This document shows positions 18,217 through 26,800 of a stretch of DNA of 64,000 bases, one piece after another. Origin of the DNA: Pseudoalteromonas galatheae (GTDB lineage Bacteria; Pseudomonadota; Gammaproteobacteria; Enterobacterales; Alteromonadaceae); assembly GCF_005886105.2 (NCBI RefSeq), contig NZ_PNCO02000001.1, forward strand, positions 620,001 to 684,000, written 5' to 3'. The notes under the pieces were generated by a model that was not told where the DNA came from, did no database searches, and saw only the letters and a program-made list of their open reading frames with translations. A program made the position numbers and the translations under genes. Positions within the stretch are counted from its first letter, which is position 1. Each line of letters begins with the position of its first letter.

Positions 18217-18234
18217 AGTGAGATATATCTCACA
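18217..18234 (-). promoter_or_regulatory. GacA/UvrY/VarA-type upstream activating site
   Basis: TGTGAGATATATCTCACT on the minus strand fits TGTRAG-N6-CTYACA. It is centred about 165 bases upstream of the inferred CsrB start, the distance typical for GacA sites of csrB/rsmZ genes. The spacing between half-sites (N8 between TGTGA and TCACT) does not fit CRP. It also lies about 130 bases upstream of fbpA. Confidence 0.75.
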
Positions 18235-18328
18235 GGTAATTCTCCCGTTTTCTACAACGCTAATTTTATCTTGAGCGTAGTTTCAAATATTCAGGGTGTA
18301 AAACGGCACAATTACAGGTAGAATTAGT

Positions 18329-18343
18329 TGATAATAATTATTG
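18329..18343 (+). promoter_or_regulatory. Fur box upstream of fbpABC
   Basis: TGATAATAATTATTG matches 13 of 15 positions of the 7-1-7 Fur consensus TGATAATNATTATCA. It lies 20 bases before the fbpA start, where bound Fur-Fe(II) would block transcription or initiation. Confidence 0.8.
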
Positions 18344-18362
18344 TTTACCTAATGGAGTCTTT

Positions 18363-19367
18363 ATGAAAAAAGCACTTGTTACTTTACTGGCAACGCTTAC
18401 TTGCCTACCAGCAATGGCTGCAGAGGAAGTTAATATCTACTCGTTTAGACAACCTTTTCTGATCCAGCCTATTTTGGATGACTTCACCAAGCAAACTGGT
18501 ATCAAGACCAATGTGGTTTTTGCAAAAAAAGGCTTAATTGAGCGTGTAAAGCGTGAAGGCAAACATAGTCGTGCCGATCTTGTACTCACTTCAAACTTCA
18601 GTGCGCTAATTCAGCTTGAGGACGAAAACTTAACACAAGCAATTGACAGTGAAACGGTCACTAAGAATATCCCAGCTAACTTCAGAGATCCTGAAGGTCA
18701 GTGGGTTGCGCTTACTAAGCGTGTGCGCAACGTATATTCTGCAAAAGACCGCATAGGCAAGTTAGATAGGCTTACGTATGAAGCGCTAGCGGATGAACAA
18801 TACCGCGGTAAAATTTGTACGCGCTCAGGTAAGCATCCCTACAACCTTGGTTTAGTGGCGTCTATGATTGCTCATCATGGTGAAGCAAAAACCAAAGAAT
18901 GGCTTGAAGGCGTGAAGAAAAACTTAGCTCGTAAGCCTCAAGGTAACGACCGTGCACAAGTCAAAGCAGTAAAAGAAGGGCTGTGTGATTTGGCCATCGG
19001 AAACAGCTATTACTTTGGTAAGATGGTGGAAGATGAGAAGCAAAAAGCCTGGGCTGAAGCGGTATATATCAACTTCCCAAATCAACAAGATCGTGGCTCA
19101 CATATCAACGTTTCTGGTGTTGTCTTGACCAAGCACGCTAAAAATACAGAAAATGCCTTGAAACTCATAGAGTTTATGACCGACAATAAGGCGCAAAATA
19201 TGTATGCGTCGATGAATATGGAATACCCGGTTAAACCTGGCGTCGAGTTATCGAAACTTGTGGCATCTTGGGGTGAGTTTAAGGAAGACAGCCTACCATT
19301 GTCAGAGATCAGTAAATACCGTCCGTTAGCGCTTAAGCTAATCGATGAGGTAAAATTTGACCTTTAA
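18363..19367 (+). CDS. fbpA: Ferric iron ABC transporter, periplasmic binding protein
   Basis: A 334-residue periplasmic protein with an N-terminal signal peptide ending LPAMA-AEE. The mature part has the class of fold used by FbpA/FutA iron binders: VNIYSFRQPFLIQPILDDF at the start, and the tyrosine pair in IGNSYYFGKM that coordinates Fe(III). GGAGT precedes the start. It is the first gene of fbpABC, with its stop overlapping the next start, and it sits behind a Fur box, so it should be induced when iron is low. Confidence 0.93.
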   Translation: MKKALVTLLATLTCLPAMAAEEVNIYSFRQPFLIQPILDDFTKQTGIKTNVVFAKKGLIERVKREGKHSRADLVLTSNFSALIQLEDENLTQAIDSETVTKNIPANFRDPEGQWVALTKRVRNVYSAKDRIGKLDRLTYEALADEQYRGKICTRSGKHPYNLGLVASMIAHHGEAKTKEWLEGVKKNLARKPQGNDRAQVKAVKEGLCDLAIGNSYYFGKMVEDEKQKAWAEAVYINFPNQQDRGSHINVSGVVLTKHAKNTENALKLIEFMTDNKAQNMYASMNMEYPVKPGVELSKLVASWGEFKEDSLPLSEISKYRPLALKLIDEVKFDL

Positions 19368-20998
19368 TGCAATTATCATTTTCACTGTCTAAATGGCAGA
19401 GTTTTGCGTGGCTGATAGGGCTTAGCCTATCAGTCCCGCTGATATTTTTAATCTTTGAGTCGCTACAACCTGACTCCGAAGTCTTCGCTCATCTTTGGGA
19501 TACCGTTTTGTGGGATTATGTCCGCAATACGATTTTGCTGATTGTGGGTGTATGCATCCTCTGCGCTTTGATTGCGCTGCCACTTGGCTGGCTAACCGCG
19601 TATTGTGAATTTCCTGGACGGCGCTTTTTCGAGTGGTCGTTGATGCTACCTCTTGCGATGCCAACCTATTTGATTGCTTACGTGTATACCGATTTGCTTG
19701 ATTACGCAGGGCCTGTGCAAATTGCGCTGCGAGAGTGGTTTGGTTGGCAATCTCCAGACGATTATTGGTTCTTTGATATTCGCACTTTGTCAGGTGCTAT
19801 CGTGATGATTGCACTGGTGCTTTATCCTTATTTGTTTTTGATTTTTAGAACGGCGCTAAGGGAGCAGTCGTTTAAGCTGGTTCAAGCTAGCCAATTGATG
19901 GGTAAGTCGCCTTCACAGAGCTTTTTTAAGGTAAGTTTACCTTTGTCGCGAGGCGCGATTGTGGCAGGGCTCGCGCTGATCGCCATGGAAAGCATGGCAG
20001 ATTTTGCAACCGTACATTACTTTGCTGTGAGCACACTAACCACCGCCGTTTACGATACTTGGTTGGGTTATTATTCACTGACTGCTGCGGCTAAAATTTC
20101 AGGCATTATGCTACTGTTTTTATTTTTAGCCCTAACACTGGAGCGAGTGAGCCGCCCAACTCAGGTAGTGCACGAGCGCCAATCAAGTGTTAACAGTACC
20201 ACGCTTTATCATCTTAAAGGGGTGCAGGCTTGGCTCGCGAGCGCTTTTTGTTGGCTTATTCTTATTGCGGCTTTTATCGTGCCTACATGGGTGCTTGCAG
20301 ATTACGCCATCGACTATTTTGAACAAGCTTGGAATGACGACTTTTTCTTGTATGCGTGGCAAAGTTTAAAAATAGCGTTTTGGGTGAGTGTGGTATTAAT
20401 TATCATGAGCATGCTGGTGGTGTTTAACCAGCGAGTTAGCAGTGGTAAACGGGTCACGCTACCGGGCAAGCTTGCAAGTACCGGATATGCGCTACCGGGC
20501 ACTGTGCTGGCAATTGCGGTACTTATTCCACTCACTTTATTAGACGATAAGCTAAATACTTGGCTTGAAGGTACTTCATTTGAGCCAGGTTTGCTGTTCA
20601 GTGGGACGATTTTTGCGCTGGTTTTCGCTTACGTTGTACGATTTTATGCGATTGCGCAAGGTGCGGTCGAATCGAGTTATCAGCGGATCAGCCCAAGTCT
20701 AGATATGGCAAGCTTTTCGTTGGGTCGCAATCGTTTCAAAACCATGTTATCAATACATTTGCCATTGCTGCGTCGGGGCATTTTAACCGCAGCATTGTTG
20801 GTTTTTATTGAGTGTATGAAAGAACTTCCAGCGGCATTGTTATTACGACCCTTTAATTATGAAACACTGGCAACACACGTTTTCCAATATGTGAGTGATG
20901 AGCAGCTGGAGTTGGCTTCTGTCTCTGCGTTATTTATTGTGTTGGTTGGTTTAATTCCGCTTTATGTTGTAAACCGTTCTATGGAGCAGCGAAATTAA
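19367..20998 (+). CDS. fbpB: Ferric iron ABC transporter, permease
   Basis: A 543-residue inner-membrane permease made of two fused six-helix halves. Each half has an EAA-type loop that contacts the ATPase: GKSPSQSFFKVSLPLSRGAI in the first and GRNRFKTMLSIHLPLLRRGI in the second. This matches FbpB/AfuB-type iron permeases in length and layout. The start overlaps the fbpA stop by one base (TAATG) and its stop overlaps fbpC in the same way, so translation of the three genes is coupled. Confidence 0.93.
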   Translation: MQLSFSLSKWQSFAWLIGLSLSVPLIFLIFESLQPDSEVFAHLWDTVLWDYVRNTILLIVGVCILCALIALPLGWLTAYCEFPGRRFFEWSLMLPLAMPTYLIAYVYTDLLDYAGPVQIALREWFGWQSPDDYWFFDIRTLSGAIVMIALVLYPYLFLIFRTALREQSFKLVQASQLMGKSPSQSFFKVSLPLSRGAIVAGLALIAMESMADFATVHYFAVSTLTTAVYDTWLGYYSLTAAAKISGIMLLFLFLALTLERVSRPTQVVHERQSSVNSTTLYHLKGVQAWLASAFCWLILIAAFIVPTWVLADYAIDYFEQAWNDDFFLYAWQSLKIAFWVSVVLIIMSMLVVFNQRVSSGKRVTLPGKLASTGYALPGTVLAIAVLIPLTLLDDKLNTWLEGTSFEPGLLFSGTIFALVFAYVVRFYAIAQGAVESSYQRISPSLDMASFSLGRNRFKTMLSIHLPLLRRGILTAALLVFIECMKELPAALLLRPFNYETLATHVFQYVSDEQLELASVSALFIVLVGLIPLYVVNRSMEQRN

Positions 20999-22029
20999 TG
21001 CATAGTTTAGTGCTTGAAAATCTCTCTTATCGCTATGATGGTGAAGCCGTTGTGGATAGCCTAAATCTGACCGTAGAACAAAACGAGATAGTTTGTTTGC
21101 TTGGTGCCAGTGGCTGCGGTAAAACGACCACGCTGAAGGCGATAGCAGGCTTGATCGAACCATTTCAAGGCTCGGTGAGTATTTTAGGCAAAGCCATGAA
21201 TGGTAACGGCACTTTCGTACCTCCACAAAAACGCAATATTGGCATGATGTTTCAAGACTATGCGCTATTCCCACACCTCACTGTGGCGCAAAATGTCGCG
21301 TTTGGCTTAACCTCAAAAAGCAAGCGTGAACGTCAAGACCGAGTGGCTGAAATGCTCCATTTGGTGCAGCTGCAAGACTACAGCGACCGATTTCCACACG
21401 AGCTTTCAGGTGGCCAGCAACAACGTGTCGCGATTGCGCGCGCACTTGCGTACAAGCCAAATCTGTTGCTGCTTGATGAGCCGTTTTCAAATATAGATGC
21501 TCAAGTGCGGTTTCAGTTAATTAACGATATTCGCCGTATAATCAAAGATCAGCAAGTTTCCGCGATTTTTGTTAGTCACTCGAAAGAAGAAGCTTTTGCT
21601 TTTGCCGATCGGCTGGCAATTATGGATAAAGGGAAGATCGCACAAGTGGGCGAGCCGAGAACATTATTCCAACGACCAAAGAGCAAAATGGTTGCCGAGT
21701 TTTTGGGTCAGGGTATTTATATTCCTGCACAGCGAGTGAATGGCGCTTCAGTAGAAACCCAATTTGGTGCCGTAAAATCTCTCGTTGAGCTCGGTGATCT
21801 CGACGCGAAGGGCGAAATGTATGTGAGGCCACAGCACATCACGTTAGAAAACGCCGAGCTTGGCAGCGTTAAAATACTCAATCAGCGCTTTATGGGAACA
21901 GAGTACATTTACCGTGTTGCATTAGAGGGTCAAGAGCTCGAAATACCGCATCCAGCGCATGAACCGCTCGACTTAAATCAACCAATCTCTTTAAAAATTA
22001 AGGCACATGCTGTAAATTTCTTTTCTTAA
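20998..22029 (+). CDS. fbpC: Ferric iron ABC transporter, ATP-binding protein
   Basis: A 343-residue ABC ATPase of the FbpC/PotA type. Walker A is GASGCGKTTT, the Q-loop is MMFQDYALFPHLT, the signature is LSGGQQQR and Walker B is LLLLDEPFSN, followed by the H-loop VSHSKEEA. A C-terminal TOBE-like regulatory domain follows (about 240-343). It starts at the fbpB stop (TAATG overlap). It powers iron import through FbpB. Confidence 0.93.
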   Translation: MHSLVLENLSYRYDGEAVVDSLNLTVEQNEIVCLLGASGCGKTTTLKAIAGLIEPFQGSVSILGKAMNGNGTFVPPQKRNIGMMFQDYALFPHLTVAQNVAFGLTSKSKRERQDRVAEMLHLVQLQDYSDRFPHELSGGQQQRVAIARALAYKPNLLLLDEPFSNIDAQVRFQLINDIRRIIKDQQVSAIFVSHSKEEAFAFADRLAIMDKGKIAQVGEPRTLFQRPKSKMVAEFLGQGIYIPAQRVNGASVETQFGAVKSLVELGDLDAKGEMYVRPQHITLENAELGSVKILNQRFMGTEYIYRVALEGQELEIPHPAHEPLDLNQPISLKIKAHAVNFFS

Positions 22030-22059
22030 TAGCAAATGAATAAACGCAGGGAGTAGAGC

Positions 22060-22974
22060 ATGGCGCTTGCCCAATCAGGTGTGTGTGCTGAAGCCAATTT
22101 GCACGGCTTACACTTGTTCTTCAATGTGCTTGAAGGACAAGACGAGGCGCTAAGAGCGGCGCTCGCCAATTGTGGACGCTTGCAAGAGGAGTTGGAAGAT
22201 AGATTCTCCGAGTCTATGTTATCGAGCTTTGTCGCAGTTGGTGCGCAATATTGGCCGCACATTTACCCTGAGTTTATTCCTAAAGAGCTGAAAAGTTTTC
22301 CTCATATTGTTGAGGCTGAGCACACCGTGCATACCCAGCCTTTTGACTTGCTTTATGTGATCCGCTCCGACCGGGAAGACGTTAATCATATCTTTGCTCA
22401 AAGTGTGCTACACATGCTAAATGGCCTAGTCGAAATGGTGGCACATGTGCGCGCTTTCCGTTTCTTAGATGGTCGTGATTTTAATGGCTTTATTTATGGT
22501 GCAGACACCCCTAGAGGGCGCAACAAACGGGAAGTTGCACTTGTGCACAACCCGAATGCAGCCGACCATCTCGGTAGTTATATTCACGTACAGCGGGTGA
22601 AGTTTGATTTACTGCGCTGGCAGGCGTTGCCGCTCGCTGAGCAAGAACAGTTGATGGGGCGTACACGTTTAGACAATGACCTAATTGAAGGTTGCGACCC
22701 CTGTAATCATGCAGCATTAACCGAATTGAAAGACGTAAACGGTAATGCGCTACTGCTTAACCAAAGCATGCCGTTTGGTGATGTATTTGAACAAGGAAGC
22801 TTGTTGCTAAGTTGCAGCGCCAAAGGCGATGCTTTTGAGCAGGTACTAAGAAGCCGATTGGGTGAAGGGGATGAATACGACCCCATATTGGATTATTCCA
22901 GTGCTGATATGGGTTCCGCGTTTTTTGCGCCATCTTTGGAGTTCTTGTCAGTGATGGCAAAAATGCCGGAATAA
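22060..22974 (+). CDS. DyP-type haem peroxidase (YfeX-like)
   Basis: A 304-residue protein without signal peptide. The DyP motif region is present as FLDGRDFNGF, a variant of GxxDG that keeps the catalytic aspartate. The haem-pocket segment GSYIHVQRVKFDLLRW carries the probable proximal histidine, and GRTRLDNDLI is typical of the YfeX/YfeN branch. It lies 30 bases after fbpC with no terminator between, so it is probably cotranscribed with the iron transporter. A role in haem or iron handling, or peroxide defence tied to iron status, is inference. Confidence 0.88.
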   Translation: MALAQSGVCAEANLHGLHLFFNVLEGQDEALRAALANCGRLQEELEDRFSESMLSSFVAVGAQYWPHIYPEFIPKELKSFPHIVEAEHTVHTQPFDLLYVIRSDREDVNHIFAQSVLHMLNGLVEMVAHVRAFRFLDGRDFNGFIYGADTPRGRNKREVALVHNPNAADHLGSYIHVQRVKFDLLRWQALPLAEQEQLMGRTRLDNDLIEGCDPCNHAALTELKDVNGNALLLNQSMPFGDVFEQGSLLLSCSAKGDAFEQVLRSRLGEGDEYDPILDYSSADMGSAFFAPSLEFLSVMAKMPE

Positions 22975-23289
22975 GGCGCAAGTTGATCTGAATATTATTT
23001 TGACTGAACGGCCTTCTTATCTGGAATTAGACAGAAAATGATATATAGCAACCATTGAGGCGATGGCCATCTCTGTCCTTTACTCAACCCAAATAGTTGT
23101 AAATTTACTTGTTACAAACTATCCAGCATGGTAATTTTCTGTAATTAATAATTCCCTGCTTATTCTTTTTGGGAATTATAATTGCGGGGCAGTGCTATTA
23201 TCAACATAATTTACTCCCCTCAAAATAGTTCACTTATTTAAGCGAATTGGTAAAAGCAAGTTTGTATCACTTTAATAATGGATAATATA
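22975..23289. other. Intergenic stretch with one hairpin
   Basis: No gene recognised. It holds an 8-bp perfect inverted repeat, TAATTCCC (23149-23156) and GGGAATTA (23171-23178), extended imperfectly by AT pairs on both sides. There is no clear T-tract, so it is not a simple terminator. Confidence 0.45.
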
Positions 23290-23691
23290 ATGAGAATAAA
23301 AACCTTCTGCCTGACTACACTGTGTCTTTTTTCATGGTCGGTTAGTGCTGCAAATGACGTATATGGAACTGTCGAGCAACTGATCACAAGATCGGGCGCT
23401 AGTGACGACCACGCAGTTTACTTTAGAGTTGAAGTAATGAGAGAGCTCTCTAATTTTGAAGCTTGTATCGGCAATGGTGATGAACTTACATGGCAATTAG
23501 ACCTTTCTTCACCTGTAGCTCAATATCAATTTGATATTCTAAAAAAATCATATTCGGAGCGTTTGCCTGTTCGGATCATCGGACATGAGGATGTTTGCGC
23601 TAATGGTGAAGCTCAGTCCGATAAAATATTTGAGCTCAGCCCTTGGTCATGGAGTGAGTACTCAATGGAAAAAGTCGCAGAGTCCAAATAA
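23290..23691 (+). CDS. Small secreted protein, function unknown
   Basis: A 133-residue protein from the ATG at 23290, which opens directly with a signal peptide (MRIKTFCLTTLCLFSWSVSA). An in-frame ATG four codons upstream is the alternative start, and neither has a strong ribosome site. The mature part of about 110 residues has two cysteines (ACIG and DVCAN), which could form a disulfide in the periplasm. I do not recognise the family. It is a single gene, convergent with the large ATPase gene, with a hairpin terminator between them. Confidence 0.65.
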   Translation: MRIKTFCLTTLCLFSWSVSAANDVYGTVEQLITRSGASDDHAVYFRVEVMRELSNFEACIGNGDELTWQLDLSSPVAQYQFDILKKSYSERLPVRIIGHEDVCANGEAQSDKIFELSPWSWSEYSMEKVAESK

Positions 23692-23787
23692 TCTGAGCCT
23701 TGGATAATTCATATCAATTTGGTAACTAGTTTTAGCGCTAATTGCGCTGAAATTACTTCTAGCATCCATTGCCATATATTGGTGTGC

Positions 23788-23810
23788 AAAGCCCTTCCTT
23801 GGGCTTTTTA
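23788..23810. terminator. Terminator between convergent genes
   Basis: AAAGCCC and GGGCTTT form a 7-bp stem with loop TTCCTT, followed by TTT on the plus strand. The flanking A/T runs allow function in either direction. Confidence 0.8.
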
Positions 23811-23824
23811 TGTGCGACAATTTC

Positions 23825-26800
23825 TTACAACATGTACGGATTTTTCGCCGGTGAAGCGTTACTAACTACAGGTCTTGATTGAATTTCCTCAAGCTTTTGT
23901 AAAATGTCTTTTAGCTGTTGCTGCTGGACTTGTTCAGCGCTTGAGTTTGCTAAGGTATTTGTCAGCAAAGTGGTGACGGCTTCAAGCGCTTTTGCACTGC
24001 TATCATCAACGTGATTGTCGACTTGAATATGTGGTTGTGCCACCGCTTCTAAGCGCTCAGACAGGTTCTCAAATAGCGTATTTTGCTGCTGACCTTGTTG
24101 ACCCAATGCTTGTTGTATTTGCGCTTGGTTGCTGAGCAAGTCATTGAGTTTGCCAAGGTTAGCGAGTAGCTGCTCGTTGTTCGCGGTGTGTTTGATGGTG
24201 TTTTGCAGCCCAGCAATTTCCTCTGCGACTTGTTGCTGTGAACCGATCAATTGCTTTAGTGGTGTAGCGTAAGGTTGCTGCGTTAAAGCCTCACGTAGTT
24301 CAGTTAACTGCGTGGCAAACTCTTGTTCATTAAACACCTGAGCCAATTGTTGCAACAGCGCGCTGTAATCAAAGCTAAGCTGCTCTTTATCGAGTTTAGC
24401 GGCGATTTGCGAAAGGGATTTATTAACAAAGCTCAGCTGTTCAACGGCTAGCTGTGCAGGACTACCCTCATCGCTATTGCGGTGCAGGCGGGCATATTCG
24501 GCCTTGATTTCATGCCAGCGCGTTGTTTCTTCAGCTGTTAAGGTACCGCGTAATTCAGCCAGTTTCAGTAAGTTTTCTTCGCTGCCTTTGCTAAGTGTTT
24601 GTGCTTCACCGCGATAGTGATCTTGAATTAGGTTTTCAAGTTCACTGTCATTCATGGCAGCAACCACCTTTTCAGCCATCTTATTCATGTTACGGTAACT
24701 GCCTTGTAGCTTAAACGGCGGCTCGGTTCGATAGCTATCATCTTGCGCTGCTGAGGCAATATATTGGGCATTTACTTTGAGCACGGTGTTGCGAATGATG
24801 AGCAGTTTTTTCAGTACGCTGACAATTTCATTCACTTGCGCTTGAGAGTAATTAAACTCCAATTCATTGATGGAGATGTCTTCTCCGTCGGCAATGCGCA
24901 CTAACTTGTATAAGTCTTCCATACCACGATTAGCAAGTGGTGCAAGCACTGCATTGGAAGTGAGCGTATTTTCAATAAAGCTCATGGCAAATTCTTGTTC
25001 GCAGCCACTGAGGGTGTCACCGAGATTATAAATATCGGCTCGGTTGGCAAGCATATCAGGGATCTTAAAAGATTCACCGGATTCGGTGTAGGGGTTTCCT
25101 GCCATCACAACGGCAAACTTTTTGCCTCTGAGATCATAGGTTTTACTGCGGCCATTCCACACCCCGTCTATGCGTCTTGAACCGTCACATAAAGAGATGA
25201 ACTTTTGTAAAAACTCGGGATTAGTATGCTGAATATCGTCAAGGTACAGCATCACATTATTGCCCATCTCAAAGCTTTGGTTAATCTTCTCAATTTCTTT
25301 TGCGGCGGTTGCGTTGATGGCTTGAGCAGGATCTAAAGAGACTTGGTCGTGACCGATAGATGGACAGTTGACCTTAACAAAGGTGAGTCCTAAGCGGTTA
25401 GCCACATACTCTATTAACGTGGTTTTACCATAGCCCGGTGGGGAGATAAGCAGCAACATGCCCATCAAGTCGGTGCGCTTATTGTTTCCCGCAGCCCCAA
25501 TTTGCTTTGCTAAGTTATCGCCAATAATAGGGAAGTAGACTTTGTCAATCAGCTGGTTACGTACAAATGAGCTTAGCGGTCTGGGTTTAAACTCATCCAA
25601 TTGCAAGCGCTGCTTTTGTGCCTCAAGCACTTGTGCTTTTAACTGTTGGTACTGTTTGTAGGCCGGAACATGAACCGTGAGATACTCGTTACTACGGGCA
25701 AAAAAGTCTGCATAATCTAGGTGTAGTACTTGGTTCTCGATACGTGGGTGTTGGCCCATCAAACCTGAAATTTCGGTTTTTATTTCGGCTTCTTTGACTT
25801 GGTATGTGATATCTAACTGGGTAGAAAGCAAAATGCAGTTAGCGGCCTCAAGCAAGGTCTCAGTACTTTCATTTTGCTTACTGCCATAGGCGCGCAGCCA
25901 GCTGCTTAACAGGCGGCATTTGTCCGCAAGTTTAGTCAAATGTGTTAATGAGTCTTCAAGCTGTTGCCAAACGCCTTTGGCCTTTGCCATCGAGATAAAC
26001 TGCTCGCTGATGTGTTTTGCAGGTGAAGCTAAGTCAAATTGTCTCGGCTTGACTTGCTTGGCAAGGGCTTTAATTAAGTAAGTTGCGCTTAACTCGCCTG
26101 AAAAACGGTGTAGCTCGGTCAAATAGCTCGATAAATTTTGTTGGCAAAATGTGGTGATCTTTTCACTCAATTCTTTGCTTAGCTGTTGGCTAAAACTATG
26201 GTCATCTAACTTCGTTGCCATCAGCTCTGCTTGTGTAGCCTGAAACGCCAATTCAGCTAGCTCAGCCTTACTTTGCTGAGTATAAAATAGCTGTGCCGCA
26301 ATTCGACAGCTGGCAGGGTAGACGAGTAACTCAAGCTGTCGTTTTTGTTTCAGTAAATTTGCTAAGATCAGGCTGGCATCTTGATCATGAATGCCTTTTT
26401 CATAACCTTCTTGATATCGGGGTTCTGCAAATTTTTGTACGATAGGCAGTAAACTTCCTTCATCAACGGCAAGTTCTAGATCTGCTTGACTAAAGTCGTT
26501 GCCATCTTGCTCCGCAGCCGCTAATACTTGAGCTGCTAAGTATTCGCCTCGATACAAGTGACGATTTTCTGAGATCAGGTTTTGCTGCCAATACTTGCTT
26601 GCGTCATTGAGCTGTTGATTGACCTTGGCGTCAGGAATAGGATCAAAATATTCAGTGCCAGTGAGGTGTAACATCAGCTCTTCACCACGAGGCAGTAAAG
26701 TCAAATCAAGAATTTGTTTATTGAAACTAAACGCATGTTTGCCGATTTTAACGGTATTGCCACCATCAATGTAAATATCTTGCTTGTCTCGCAAAGCGCG

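Noticed and set aside
18217..18234. CRP site for TGTGAGATATATCTCACT
   Set aside because: The half-sites are separated by eight bases, not six, while the GacA/UvrY pattern fits without adjustment.
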